DNA of 52,133 bases from Janthinobacterium agaricidamnosum NBRC 102515 = DSM 9628 (GTDB taxonomy: Bacteria > Pseudomonadota > Gammaproteobacteria > Burkholderiales > Burkholderiaceae_D), in NCBI RefSeq assembly GCF_000723165.1, contig NZ_HG322949.1, positions 5,527,826 to 5,579,958 of the forward strand. The letters are read 5' to 3'. The notes below the pieces were generated by a model. That model did not search any database. It saw only the letters and a program-made list of their open reading frames with translations, and was not told the origin of the DNA. Position numbers and translations under genes: made by a program. This document shows positions 19,075 to 28,967 of the stretch, piece by piece. Numbering within the stretch: the first letter of the stretch is position 1; every line of letters starts with the position of its first letter.

Positions 19075-19695
19075 ATGCTTACCTCCACCTTCATCATGTA
19101 TCTGCTTGCACTGGTCGGCGCCTTCCTGCTGCCCGGGCCCGATATGGCGCTGGTGCTGGCCACCGGCGCGTCGCGCGGCGCCACCCCGGCGATCATCACG
19201 GCGCTCGGCATCGCCACCGCGCGCAGCATGCACGTGTTGCTGTCCGGACTGGGCCTGGCGGCGCTGATGGCGGCCCACCCGCAATCGCTGATCCTCGTCA
19301 AATGGGCCGGCGCAGCCTACCTGTGCTACATGGCCTACCGCTTGCTGCGCAGCGACGGCGCGGCGGCGGCCAGCCCGGCCGGCCAGCCGGCCCGGAGTGC
19401 CGGCAATTCCTACGTGCGCGGTTTCCTGACCAATCTGCTGAATCCCAAAGCGCTGTTGTTTTGCAGCATGCTGATGCCGCAATTCGTTTCGGCGCATGCC
19501 GGCATGTCGGTCAGCGTGCAATACCTGTGGCTGGGCGTGGCGCTGGTGGTGATGGGCTTCTTGTTCGACGTGCTGTATGCGGTGCTGGCGGCGCGGCTGG
19601 CGCGGCGCATGCGCGGCAGCAAGCCGTCCAGCATGGGTAAATTCGTGCTGCCGACCGTGTTTGTCTTGCTGGCGGGACGGCTGATGACCAGTTGA
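19075..19695 (+). CDS. LysE-family amino acid exporter
   Basis: 206 residues from ATG at 19075 (MLTSTFIMYLLALVGAFLLPGPDMALVLATG). PGPDM is the LysE/RhtB signature near the first membrane helix, and five to six hydrophobic segments follow, including GFLTNLLNPKALLFC, another family motif. The upstream in-frame ATG at 18964 overlaps the regulator's promoter region and is unlikely. Together with the divergent AsnC regulator it forms an amino acid export unit; the substrate is not predictable. Confidence 0.9.
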   Translation: MLTSTFIMYLLALVGAFLLPGPDMALVLATGASRGATPAIITALGIATARSMHVLLSGLGLAALMAAHPQSLILVKWAGAAYLCYMAYRLLRSDGAAAASPAGQPARSAGNSYVRGFLTNLLNPKALLFCSMLMPQFVSAHAGMSVSVQYLWLGVALVVMGFLFDVLYAVLAARLARRMRGSKPSSMGKFVLPTVFVLLAGRLMTS

Positions 19696-19713
19696 AGCAT
19701 CCCGGCTTGTGAC

Positions 19714-19750
19714 GCATAAAAAAAGGACACATGCCATGTGTCCTTTTTTA
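19714..19750. terminator. Bidirectional terminator between lysE-like gene and phaB
   Basis: AAAAAAGGACACATG paired with CATGTGTCCTTTTTT, a long perfect stem flanked by A and T runs. It serves the two convergent genes. Confidence 0.9.
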
Positions 19751-19775
19751 TTGGTTGCGTCAAACCAGCGACGGC

Positions 19776-20516
19776 TTAGGACATATGCTGTCCGCCGTTG
19801 ATCGAGATATTGGCGCCGGTCACGAACGCGGCTTCATCGGATGCCAGGTAAGCGACCAGGCCGGCCACTTCTTCCGGCTTGCCGAGGCGCGCCATCGGGA
19901 TTTGCGGGATGATCTTGCTGTCCAGCACTTCCTGCGGGATCGCCATCACCATCTTGGTGCCGATGTAGCCTGGCGAAATGGTATTGACGGTGACATTTTT
20001 ACGCGCCACTTCCAGCGCCAGCGATTTCGTGAAACCATGCATGCCGGCCTTGGCGGCCGAATAGTTAGTTTGGCCGAAAGCGCCCTTCTGGCCGTTGACG
20101 GACGAGATGTTGATGATGCGGCCCCAGCCGCGCTCGACCATGCCGTCGCACACCGGCTTGGTCATGTTGAACACGGAATCCAGGTTGGTGCCCATGACGG
20201 CGTCCCAGTTCGGCTTGTCCATCTTCTTGAAGGTCATGTCGCGGGTGATGCCGGCGTTATTGACCAGCACGTCGACCGGGCCGATTTCCTTTTCGACCGC
20301 CGCCACGCACGCCTGCGCCGACTCGTAGTCGGCCACGTCGCAAGGGTATGCCTTGAAGTCGTAACCCATGTCGCGGGTGGTGGCCAGCCATTCATTCACT
20401 TTCGGATTGCCCGGTGAATAGGTGGTGACCACACGGTAGCCCAGCGCGGCCAGTTTGAAACAGACCGCTTCGCCAAGACCACCCATGCCGCCGGTTACCA
20501 GTGCAACTCTTGCCAT
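19776..20516 (-). CDS. phaB: Acetoacetyl-CoA reductase
   Basis: This 246-residue short-chain dehydrogenase has the cofactor loop VTGGMGGLG, NNAGITRD and the catalytic Y152-x3-K156 in NYSAAK, with Ser in INISSVNGQKGAFGQ. SVNGQKGAFGQTNYSAAKAG is diagnostic for the NADPH-dependent PhaB/PhbB enzymes that make (R)-3-hydroxybutyryl-CoA. A ribosome site (GAGGGGA) precedes the ATG. It lies 89 bp downstream of phaA in the same direction, the standard phaAB pair for polyhydroxybutyrate synthesis. Confidence 0.96.
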   Translation of the reverse strand: MARVALVTGGMGGLGEAVCFKLAALGYRVVTTYSPGNPKVNEWLATTRDMGYDFKAYPCDVADYESAQACVAAVEKEIGPVDVLVNNAGITRDMTFKKMDKPNWDAVMGTNLDSVFNMTKPVCDGMVERGWGRIINISSVNGQKGAFGQTNYSAAKAGMHGFTKSLALEVARKNVTVNTISPGYIGTKMVMAIPQEVLDSKIIPQIPMARLGKPEEVAGLVAYLASDEAAFVTGANISINGGQHMS

Positions 20517-20605
20517 TTTCGTCCCCTCAGTTTCGTTCTGCTAAAAAAATCGTTGATGTGTGTATTCGATCGATTCCCGGCGCGGGCCGGGAATCAGCAT
20601 GCGAC

Positions 20606-21784
<1,179 letters not shown>

Positions 21785-21951
21785 TTATTTCTCCGATTTA
21801 CTGGCCGACAGGCCAGGTTGGTTAGCTAATTAAATAAACCTTGGAGGATGGGAAAAACGGCCGCAAAACGACCGGAAATTACTTCCCTATCGGCTCCGCG
21901 AGACGCGTTACAGACGTCCCGTTCCAGCGGCGTATCACAGACCGCCGCAGC

Positions 21952-22425
21952 TCATTTTCCAGTACGCGTGCTTTTATCATACCCCTCATGCGCGCCGCTC
22001 GACGCGGTTTTGTAAAAATTATTTATCGGCAACATCACCGAATCCGGCGCCTGTTTCGCAACCTGAAGTAACTCGCCGATTTTTTGATGCGACGCAGCAA
22101 ACTCGCTTTTGGCCACCTCGGCAAATTTGCTGTGGCTTCCCTGCGCAATTTCATGCGCCTCGCGGCCATACGAGCGTATGCGGTCGATCGCCAGTTTCGA
22201 CTGGCCCTGGCCGAAGCTGAACAGCTCGCGCGGGTCTTTCACCGCCAGCAACTGCTTCGCCGCAACCGTCGTGGCTGCCAGCGATGTGCGGACTGCCTCG
22301 AGGTTCAATTCGAACACGCTGCTGCCGCTGTCGACGGCGGCGTGGACAAATGCGTTGACGCTCGCAAGCTGCGCTTCAATGACTGCTTTACTGGCCAGGG
22401 AAAATTGCTCGGCGATAGTAAACAT
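21952..22425 (-). CDS. phaP: Phasin family protein
   Basis: 157 residues from ATG at 22425 (MFTIAEQFSLASKAVIEAQLA), preceded by AAGGAA; a longer frame from 22470 is unlikely. It is a helical, Ala-rich protein of the phasin 2 type, with characteristic segments NLEAVRTSLAATTVAAKQLLAVKDPRELF and YGREAHEIA. Phasins coat polyhydroxyalkanoate granules. It lies upstream of phaA in the same direction (167-bp gap), which supports a PHA cluster phaP-phaA-phaB. Confidence 0.9.
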   Translation of the reverse strand: MFTIAEQFSLASKAVIEAQLASVNAFVHAAVDSGSSVFELNLEAVRTSLAATTVAAKQLLAVKDPRELFSFGQGQSKLAIDRIRSYGREAHEIAQGSHSKFAEVAKSEFAASHQKIGELLQVAKQAPDSVMLPINNFYKTASSGAHEGYDKSTRTGK

Positions 22426-22556
22426 GGGGTTTCCTTGTTTGTTGAAAAGCGGTGCCCTGCTGCGCCGCACAGTGCACCACTTTAATCGCCAGCAACATTA
22501 GAAACCTTGATTAATATCAAATCCAACTGTTGTCATGTCTTCAATTTGCCACGAAT

Positions 22557-23465
22557 TCAAGACAATAACTTGATACCGTCCAAGGTGCGTGCACATTGTT
22601 CCCGTATCACACTGACAAAATCGCGCACATACGCCTTGTCTTTCAAATTGTCCGGCACCGACACGAACAAGTCGCTCCACAAGCCCTGTTCGCCGATCGG
22701 CTTGGCGATCACATAGTCGTAATCGACGTAATTCTTGATGGCCCAGTTGGGCAAGGCGGCGATGCCGCGCCGGCTGGCCACCAGTTGCAGCACGGCCACC
22801 GTCAGCTCGGCGCTGCGGCGCTCGAAATGGATCTGCGCCGGGCGCAGCACTTCGCGGATCAGGTCGATGCGGCTTTCCGGCACCGGATAGGTGATCAGGG
22901 TTTCACCCTCGAAATCGCTGGCGGCCAGCCGGCGCTGCGCCTGCAAGCGGTGCTTTTGCGCCATCACCACCAGGATTTCAAAGCGGAATAGCGGGAACGT
23001 GGCGAAAGCGGGGCCGTACGGCGCGCCGATCACCAGGTCGGCTTCGCCGGAACGCAGCAATTCGGCCGGTTCGCCATGAAAACCGGAAACCAGGTCGATT
23101 TCCACTTCCGGCCAGCGCTGGCGGAATTCATCCATCACCGGCATCAGCCAGTCGAAGCAGGTATGGCATTCCAGCGCCACCCGCAACTGGCCCTTGTCGC
23201 CTTGCGACAGGCGCGCCACGTCGCGTTCGGCCTGTTCGATTTCAGGCAGCAGCAAGTCGGCCAGCGCCAGCAGGCGGCTGCCGGTGGCGGTAAAACCGAT
23301 CGGTATCGACTTGCGCTCGAACAGCGGCGAGTTATAGCGCTCTTCCAATAAGCGGATTTGATGCGACAGCGCGGATTGGGTCAGGTTCAGCAATTGCGCG
23401 GCGCGCACCAGGCTGCCGGCGGAACGCAGCGCACTCAAGGTGCGCAGATGACGGATTTCCAACAT
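22557..23465 (-). CDS. metR: LysR-type regulator of methionine synthesis, MetR
   Basis: This 302-residue LysR regulator has an HTH at residues about 17-36 (LVRAAQLLNLTQSALSHQI). The effector domain carries MetR-specific stretches: ALECHTCFDWLMPVMDEF, ETLITYPVPESRIDLIREVLRPA and GIAALPNWAIKNY. In relatives MetR activates metE in response to homocysteine and lies divergent from it. Here only a fragment of metE remains in that position, together with a MetR-like box, so this regulator has lost its neighbouring target and must act elsewhere or be vestigial. Confidence 0.88.
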   Translation of the reverse strand: MLEIRHLRTLSALRSAGSLVRAAQLLNLTQSALSHQIRLLEERYNSPLFERKSIPIGFTATGSRLLALADLLLPEIEQAERDVARLSQGDKGQLRVALECHTCFDWLMPVMDEFRQRWPEVEIDLVSGFHGEPAELLRSGEADLVIGAPYGPAFATFPLFRFEILVVMAQKHRLQAQRRLAASDFEGETLITYPVPESRIDLIREVLRPAQIHFERRSAELTVAVLQLVASRRGIAALPNWAIKNYVDYDYVIAKPIGEQGLWSDLFVSVPDNLKDKAYVRDFVSVIREQCARTLDGIKLLS

Positions 23466-23484
23466 GAGTTACTTAGCCCGTACG

Positions 23485-23497
23485 TGAATTATTTTCA
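23485..23497. promoter_or_regulatory. Candidate MetR operator
   Basis: TGAATTATTTTCA fits the MetR consensus TGAA-N5-TTCA exactly. It lies 20 bp upstream of metR and on the side facing the metE remnant, as in the classical metR-metE intergenic region. Confidence 0.6.
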
Positions 23498-23581
23498 TAC
23501 AAAACCATAAAATGTTTCGTTTTGATTATAAATTAAATTTCCGCACACTCTAGCCTATCCACATTAAATCTCGATGACATC

Positions 23582-23670
23582 ATGACCAACTCGATGCCCC
23601 CTATTCCAGGCTTGCCGCGCACCGGCGCGCAACGCGAGCTGAAATTCGTGCCTGAGCGCCATGAGCGCCG
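23582..23670 (+). pseudogene. metE: metE remnant (5' end only)
   Basis: From the ATG at 23582 the frame reads GLPRTGAQRELKF and a few residues more. This resembles the MetE N-terminus (G-F-P-R-I-G-x-x-R-E-L-K). It is divergent from metR by 116 bp, exactly where metE is expected. After about 25 codons the similarity stops, and 50 bp later the 3' end of the epoxide hydrolase begins. The rest of the roughly 2.3-kb gene is gone. The call depends on a short match plus position. Confidence 0.6.
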
Positions 23671-23721
23671 AGGGCCTGGCCCCGCGCAACGCGGCCGGGC
23701 CCGCGTCCGTTTTCAGTCACA

Positions 23722-25153
23722 TCACAACGCCGCCACCCATTTCCGCACATCCTGGACATACAGTTGCGGCGACTCCATCGCGGCAAAATGGCCGCCGTGT
23801 TCGACTTCGCTCCAATAAGAGCCTATCCCAGTAGATGAATACGTCCCCTGCTGGCGCCCCTCAGCAGCGGGGACTGCGTTGATCGTCGTCGCGTGGCCCG
23901 CCACGCTTCCTCCTCACGCCTGGTCCGCGCTGCTGATGCGCTGCCAGCAGAAGACGCTCACTAAGGCTCCTCGGCGGATTCGGCGAACGCGCGTCGCCGC
24001 TGTAGACCGCATAGCCGGTTGGCACTTGCACCCGTTTCCCGGCCGGTATGCGGGTAACGCCTTCTTCATGACAGCCGGTATAAAACCAGGTGGACGTTTG
24101 AAAAGCATCGTTCATGATGTAAATCATGACGTTGGTCAGCAACTGGTCTTTGGAAAAAACCTGCTCGAACGGACGCGTGCGCTTGTCCGACCACGCATAA
24201 AAACGCTCGATCAGCCAGGCCGCCTGGCCAACCGGGTGATCCACCATGCCATACGCCAGCGATTGCGGATGCGTCGCCTGTAAATGGTAATACCCGCCCA
24301 GGCGCGCTTCATGCTCGGCGCCGTCCTGGTAGAACTTCCTTTCAGCATCATTAGTTGCTGACAATTGTGTTGCGGCGATCATCAAGTTCAAATGCATCGC
24401 CCGCAACGATTGCGGATGATCGATGCCCAGCCAGCCGGTGACGCCGGCGCCCCAGTCGCCGCCCTGCGCGAAATAGCGCTGGTAGCCAAGGTTTTCCCGC
24501 ATCAGCTTGTCGAACAGGCGCGCCGTGGTGCGCGCGCCGATCGGCGCGGCCGGCTTGCTCGATGGGCCGAATCCCGGCAGCGACGGGATGATCAAGTCGA
24601 AGGCGTCTTCCGGCTTGCCGCCAAAACGCGAGGGGAAGGCCAGCGCTTCGATCGCTTGCCAGAATTCGAAAGTCGAGCCGGGCCAGCCATGCGTCAACAA
24701 TAAGGGCCGGCGCGGTTTGGCGCCGCGATCCTCGCCGATGACGCGCACAACATGCAGCGTGAAATCTTCCACTTCAGTGGTAAATTGCGGAAAGCGGTTC
24801 AAGTTATCCACGGCGGCGGCCATATCAAAGCCATCGACCCAGTAATCGCACAGCTCGCGCAAGAAGCGCGTATCACAGCCATATTTCCAGCCGGCGCCCA
24901 GCGCTTCCTGGGGGAAACGGTAGGCGGTGATTTTCTTTTTCAGGCTGGCAATCTGTTCGGCCGGCCACACCACCTGATAGGGGCGCAGTAGCGGATTGGC
25001 CGCTTGCGCCGCGGCGTATGCGGCAGGCAAGACGCCGAGGGCGTAGCCGACCGCCGCCGCCGCCCCCGTTTTCATTAACAGGCGGCGCTGGCCGCTGTCA
25101 GGATGATATGCCGGCATGCCCGGCGCTGAATCGATGGAACAATGGTGTGACAT
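23722..25153 (-). pseudogene. Epoxide hydrolase (Tat-exported), disrupted near the 3' end by a MITE
   Basis: The gene starts with a probable Tat signal (QRRLLMKTGAAAAVGYALG) and an EHN domain. The alpha/beta-hydrolase core has HGWPGS and the nucleophile D233 in GGDWGAG. The frame runs to VYSGDARSPNPPR at about 23972. There a 151-bp element (23819-23969) shifts it into a tail of nonsense ending at 23861. The true C-terminus, YWSEVEHGGHFAAMESPQLYVQDVRKWV, lies on the far side (23722-23817) in another frame. The catalytic His is the H of GGHFA (codon 23788-23790), so the truncated protein lacks its triad His. Relatives have roughly ten more residues between PPR and YWSE, so a small deletion probably accompanied the insertion. 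Confidence 0.88.
23819..23969. mobile_element. MITE copy B (151 bp) inside the epoxide hydrolase gene
   Basis: Same sequence and orientation as the copy at 51970, with a 7-bp deletion in the right terminal repeat (CTA-AGGCTC instead of CTACTGGGATAGGCTC). Left flank TAA, right flank CTC, so no target duplication remains. The loss of the right terminal repeat should make it immobile. Confidence 0.88.
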
Positions 25154-25491
25154 GGCTATTTCCTGTATGGATGGCTCGGTGAGCCAGTAATGCCGGCATC
25201 ATCGGTTCGCGATTCTTGTTTGATAATCCATGTCAATTCAAATTCATCTTTTGATTTTTCTTAATAATGCAGGCCGCAGCAAAATTAGTCATCCAGTGTG
25301 TGGCGCCTTTTTGCACATGCGGCCCTTATCCTGTTCGACAGGCACACTTTTTCCAATTTTTTTCAAGTAAAATGCAGGAAATTCGCTGCTTTCAGGGGTT
25401 TGACAGCAGGCAAGATACATAGCTGGCAACAGGCGGTGCAGCACCGGCTGGTCCAGGCACTCTTTTAGCAGGCCCTCTTTTATAATCGTTT
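25154..25491. other. Intergenic region upstream of minC (338 bp)
   Basis: Divergent gap between the broken epoxide hydrolase and minC. It is AT-richer than its surroundings in its middle part (25200-25380). A perfect TATAAT at 25481-25486 lies only 5 nt from the minC ATG with no matching -35 box; it is probably fortuitous. I see no gene, repeat or clear hairpin. Confidence 0.5.
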
Positions 25492-26244
25492 ATGTCCAAA
25501 AGCCCGTCGCACAAGCCCGTCGAAATCAAGATTTCCACTGTTGTCGCTGTCTCCGCCATCTTGCGCAGCCCGGATATCCGGGCGCTGGATGCGGCCCTGA
25601 AACAAATGACCGGCGGCGTCGCGGACTTTTTCGAGGATGACCTGGCGGTGATCGACATGGCCGATATCCAGGCCGGCTGCGCGCCGGTCGACTGGACCGG
25701 CCTGACCTCGCTACTGAAGAAGTACCGTCTGAATCCGGTCGCCGTGCGCAATGCGCCGCAAGAATTGCACCCGGCGATACTGGCCCACGGCCTGAGCCTG
25801 GACAGCGGCAAGACCCATGAAGAAGCCCAGCCGGCCGCTAGCAATGCGGCGGCGATCCCGGCCGCGATGCAGCAGGCGCAGGCCGCGCCGGTGCAGGCCG
25901 GCGTGATGATCATCGATACGCCGGTGCGCGCCGGCCAGCGCATTTACGCGCGCGGCTGCGACCTGATCATCACTGCGGTGGTCAACAATGGCGCGGAAAT
26001 CATCGCCGACGGCAGCATCCACGTTTACAACACCTTGAACGGACGCGCGCTGGCTGGCGCATCCGGCAATCCCGAAGCACGCATCTTTGCCCTGTCGATG
26101 GAACCGGAGCTGGTATCCATTGCCGGGGTGTACCGTACGTTTGAAGACGGTTTTCCCGCTGAACTGGCACGCAAGCCGGCGCAAATCCGCTTGGCCGGTG
26201 ACAGAATCGATATACTAGCTGTCAATCCCGCAACCCGCTCTTAA
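25492..26244 (+). CDS. minC: Septum site-determining protein MinC
   Basis: 250 residues. The N-terminal FtsZ-inhibiting domain (about 10-110, IKISTVVAVSAILRSPDI) is joined by a Gln/Ala-rich linker (about 115-140) to the C-terminal beta-helix. That beta-helix (about 142-245) has VRAGQRIYARGCDLIITAVVNNGAEIIADGSIHVYNTLNGRALAGASGN, the typical MinC repeat with the RALAGAxG motif that contacts MinD. First gene of minCDE; 26 bp before minD. It blocks Z-ring assembly away from mid-cell. Confidence 0.96.
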   Translation: MSKSPSHKPVEIKISTVVAVSAILRSPDIRALDAALKQMTGGVADFFEDDLAVIDMADIQAGCAPVDWTGLTSLLKKYRLNPVAVRNAPQELHPAILAHGLSLDSGKTHEEAQPAASNAAAIPAAMQQAQAAPVQAGVMIIDTPVRAGQRIYARGCDLIITAVVNNGAEIIADGSIHVYNTLNGRALAGASGNPEARIFALSMEPELVSIAGVYRTFEDGFPAELARKPAQIRLAGDRIDILAVNPATRS

Positions 26245-26270
26245 GCTTAGACATCAAAAAAGGATCTTTT

Positions 26271-27086
26271 GTGGCAAGAATTATTGTTGTGACGTCCGGC
26301 AAGGGCGGTGTCGGTAAAACGACTTCCAGCGCCAGTTTTTCAACCGGCCTGGCGATGCGCGGTCACAAGACCGCCGTGCTCGACTTCGACGTGGGCCTGC
26401 GCAATCTCGACCTGATCATGGGTTGCGAACGCCGCGTGGTCTACGATCTGATCAACGTCATCAATGGCGAAGCGTCGCTGAACCAGGCCCTGATCAAGGA
26501 TAAGCACTGCGACAACCTGTTCATCCTGCCCGCCTCGCAAACCCGCGACAAGGATGCGCTGACCGAAGACGGCGTCGAGCGCGTGTTGAACGACCTGATC
26601 AACATGGGCTTCGAATTCATCATCTGCGATTCGCCGGCCGGCATCGAGCATGGCGCGCTGATGGCGCTGACCTTCGCCGACGAAGCGATCATCGTGACCA
26701 ATCCGGAAGTGTCGTCGGTGCGCGATTCGGACCGCATCCTCGGCATCCTGCAAGCCAAGTCGCGCCGCGCGCAGACGGGCGGCGAGCCGGTCAAGGAACA
26801 TTTATTGATCACCCGCTATTCGCCGAAACGGGTCGAGTCCGATGAAATGCTGTCCTACCAGGACGTGCAGGAAATCCTGCGCATCCCGCTGGTCGGCATC
26901 ATTCCGGAATCGGAACAAGTGCTGGCGGCGTCGAACCAGGGTAACCCGGCGATCCATTTCAAGGGCAGCGACGTGGCCGAAGCGTATGAGGACGTGGTCT
27001 CGCGCTTCCTCGGCGAAGAGGTGCCACTGCGCTTTACCAACTACGAAAAGCCAGGTCTGTTGCAGCGCATCTTTGGGGCGAAGTGA
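26271..27086 (+). CDS. minD: Septum site-determining ATPase MinD
   Basis: 271 residues. Deviant Walker A at residues 10-18 (GKGGVGKTT) with the signature lysine K11, and switch regions [14 protein letters not shown] and DSPAGIE. The C-terminal amphipathic membrane-targeting helix ends the protein ([11 protein letters not shown]). It carries MinC to the membrane and oscillates with MinE. The minE ATG follows its stop by 1 bp. Confidence 0.98.
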   Translation: MARIIVVTSGKGGVGKTTSSASFSTGLAMRGHKTAVLDFDVGLRNLDLIMGCERRVVYDLINVINGEASLNQALIKDKHCDNLFILPASQTRDKDALTEDGVERVLNDLINMGFEFIICDSPAGIEHGALMALTFADEAIIVTNPEVSSVRDSDRILGILQAKSRRAQTGGEPVKEHLLITRYSPKRVESDEMLSYQDVQEILRIPLVGIIPESEQVLAASNQGNPAIHFKGSDVAEAYEDVVSRFLGEEVPLRFTNYEKPGLLQRIFGAK

Positions 27087-27087
27087 T

Positions 27088-27339
27088 ATGGCATTACTCT
27101 CTTTCCTGTTTCCATCCAAGCCCAAGACCGCCACCGCGGCCAAGGAACGCCTGCAAATCATCATCGCGCGCGAACGCAGTGGTCGCGGCGGCCCGGATTT
27201 CTTGCCTGCGTTGCATAAAGAGTTGATCGAAGTCATTTCGAAGTACACCAAGGTCAACCCCGACGACATCAAGATCTCGCTCGACCGCCAGGGCAACCTG
27301 GAAGTGCTCGACGTGAACGTGGTGCTGCCGGATTCCTGA
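27088..27339 (+). CDS. minE: Cell division topological specificity factor MinE
   Basis: 83 residues from ATG at 27088, one base after the minD stop (the frame is open from 26842 inside minD). The N-terminal MinD-activating region [31 protein letters not shown] and the C-terminal dimerisation domain with [27 protein letters not shown] are complete. Last gene of minCDE. Confidence 0.97.
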   Translation: MALLSFLFPSKPKTATAAKERLQIIIARERSGRGGPDFLPALHKELIEVISKYTKVNPDDIKISLDRQGNLEVLDVNVVLPDS

Positions 27340-27364
27340 TCCTCAGCAAGCACCCGATAGTCCC

Positions 27365-27389
27365 AAGGGCCGGCCGCAAGCCGGCCCTT
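27365..27389. terminator. Hairpin after minCDE
   Basis: Perfect 10-bp stem AAGGGCCGGC/GCCGGCCCTT with a 5-nt loop between two convergent genes. T-tracts are poor on both strands, so termination strength is uncertain. Confidence 0.55.
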
Positions 27390-27390
27390 G

Positions 27391-27894
27391 TCATTGCGGC
27401 CGCACCGGCAATAATTCCTGCGCCACCACCGCGCACGCGTCCACATGATGGTAGCCAATCTGGCGGAACACCGCATAACCGATGGCCGCCGCCGCCACTT
27501 GCCCGGCCAGCGGCACGAAGCGCGTGGCCTGCTTGGCCAATATCTTCACGCCGCTGCGCTTGAGCAGGCTCAAAATCAATTCGCGCGTCACCAGCTTGCC
27601 AACCAGCACGCCGCCCATGCCGACCGCCGCCTTGTACGCCATCAGCTTGAATTGGGGATTCAACCGCTCGATCTGTTCCGGCGTCAGGCCGAATTCCTGG
27701 TTGATCTCATCGATCAGCACGGTGAACAGGCCGACATCGGACACCACGTCGATGCCCGGCAGCGGCATCGCCGACACGCCGGCCGACATGGTGGCGCGGC
27801 GGCGCACCATGCGGCGGCAGCGCTCACGCACTTGCTCGATTTCATGCTTGCTGCCGGGGATCAGGGTCCAGTCGGTAGTTTTACTTGTACTCAT
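27391..27894 (-). CDS. Small YcjF/DUF697-like protein
   Basis: 167 residues from ATG at 27894 (MSTSKTTDWTLIPGSKHEIEQ). A basic helix (VRERCRRMVRRRATMSAG) is followed by SAMPLPGIDVVSDVGLFTVLIDEINQEFGLT and hydrophobic, Gly/Ala-rich helices (VGMGGVLVGKLV; FVPLAGQVAAAAIGYAVFRQIGY). This resembles the membrane-associated DUF697 domain found in YcjF and behind some Era-like GTPases. No GTPase part is present. Function unknown; it is convergent with minE. Confidence 0.6.
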   Translation of the reverse strand: MSTSKTTDWTLIPGSKHEIEQVRERCRRMVRRRATMSAGVSAMPLPGIDVVSDVGLFTVLIDEINQEFGLTPEQIERLNPQFKLMAYKAAVGMGGVLVGKLVTRELILSLLKRSGVKILAKQATRFVPLAGQVAAAAIGYAVFRQIGYHHVDACAVVAQELLPVRPQ

Positions 27895-28174
27895 CTTTTG
27901 CCTCGCTTGCATCACAGCCGGGCATGACGCCCCTATATGACGTCCATACATGCACCCCATATGGCGTCGCCAGCCGGTTTATCCAGTTCCAGTGTAGCGT
28001 GATCCTGGCCAGGATGCCGCACCGCTCCGGCCACGGGGCCGGCCCGGATCGTATTCGTATTTATACTCATGGACGTATAAATGCAGGTTATCTCTGTTAT
28101 ATTTCATCCAAGCATTCCTTTACATTACGATAATCGGCAATCGTCATTACCCATCGCTTCCAACACTCCACATC

Positions 28175-28867
28175 ATGAGAATTGTCGTACTTGATAGCGA
28201 CCGTAGCCAGGCAGAGCTGATCTGCCAGGTACTTACCTCTGCAGGCCACGCCTGCCACCATTACCAGAGCGGCAAAGAGTTACTGTCCCACGTGCGCAAG
28301 GACAGCGCCGACATGCTGGTCCTGGAATGGCAGGTCAGCGACCTGGACGCCGCAGAAGTGGTGCGCCGGGTGCGCGAAAAGCTCCCGCCCAAGGCGCCCG
28401 TGTTGTTTCTAACCAACAATTCTGGCGAGGATGACATTATTTCCGGCATCACCGCCGGCGCCGACGATTACATGATCAAGCCGCTGCGCCGCAACGAACT
28501 GGTATTGCGCGTGCAAGCGCTGCTGCGGCTCGCTTACCCGGCCCAGAATGGCGCCGAACAGCTGCAGTTTGGCCAGTACATCTTTGAAACCCGGCCCGGC
28601 CGCCTGCTGCGCGATGGCGACTTGCTGGATGTAACCCACAAGGAGTTCTCGCTGGCCTTGCTGTTCTTCCGTAATATCGGCCGGCCGTTGTCGCGCGCCT
28701 ACATCCATGAAGCCGTGTGGCTGCGCGAAACGGTGGTGCCGTCGCGCACCATGGATACCCATGTCTCGCGGGTGCGCAATAAATTGCAATTGAAGCCGGA
28801 AAACGGTTACCGGCTGGTGCCGGTGTATAGCTATGGTTACCGGTTGGAAAAATTAGGCAACCATTAA
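28175..28867 (+). CDS. Orphan OmpR-type response regulator with Glu at the phospho-site
   Basis: 230 residues: a receiver domain (1-120) and a winged-helix OmpR/PhoB DNA-binding domain (about 130-226, with VSRVRNKLQL and YSYGYRLE). In the receiver the normal phospho-acceptor Asp is Glu: LVLEWQ, E51 aligned with the Asp of VLDLMLP in OmpR. The acid pair is D7 and D9, and the conserved Lys is present (MIKPLRRNEL). A Glu here often mimics phosphorylation, so the protein may be constitutively active or regulated otherwise. No histidine kinase is adjacent; hemA follows after 100 bp. The 280-bp gap before it shows no feature I can name. Confidence 0.88.
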   Translation: MRIVVLDSDRSQAELICQVLTSAGHACHHYQSGKELLSHVRKDSADMLVLEWQVSDLDAAEVVRRVREKLPPKAPVLFLTNNSGEDDIISGITAGADDYMIKPLRRNELVLRVQALLRLAYPAQNGAEQLQFGQYIFETRPGRLLRDGDLLDVTHKEFSLALLFFRNIGRPLSRAYIHEAVWLRETVVPSRTMDTHVSRVRNKLQLKPENGYRLVPVYSYGYRLEKLGNH

Positions 28868-28932
28868 GCTGATTTTATTGATCAATCTGGCATGCCAAAC
28901 TGGCGCCGCCTGAGCAGAAATGCATGGCGCGG

Positions 28933-28938
28933 TATAAT
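28933..28938 (+). promoter_or_regulatory. Possible -10 box for hemA
   Basis: TATAAT 29 nt before the hemA start codon. The -35 position (about 28910-28915) is a poor match, so this is a candidate only. Confidence 0.4.
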
Positions 28939-28967
28939 GTCCGCATACGATGTCATCCTAGCCCGAA

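Noticed and set aside
25481..25486. TATAAT as a promoter giving a leaderless minC transcript
   Set aside because: No -35 box at the right distance; such hexamers arise by chance in AT-rich gaps.
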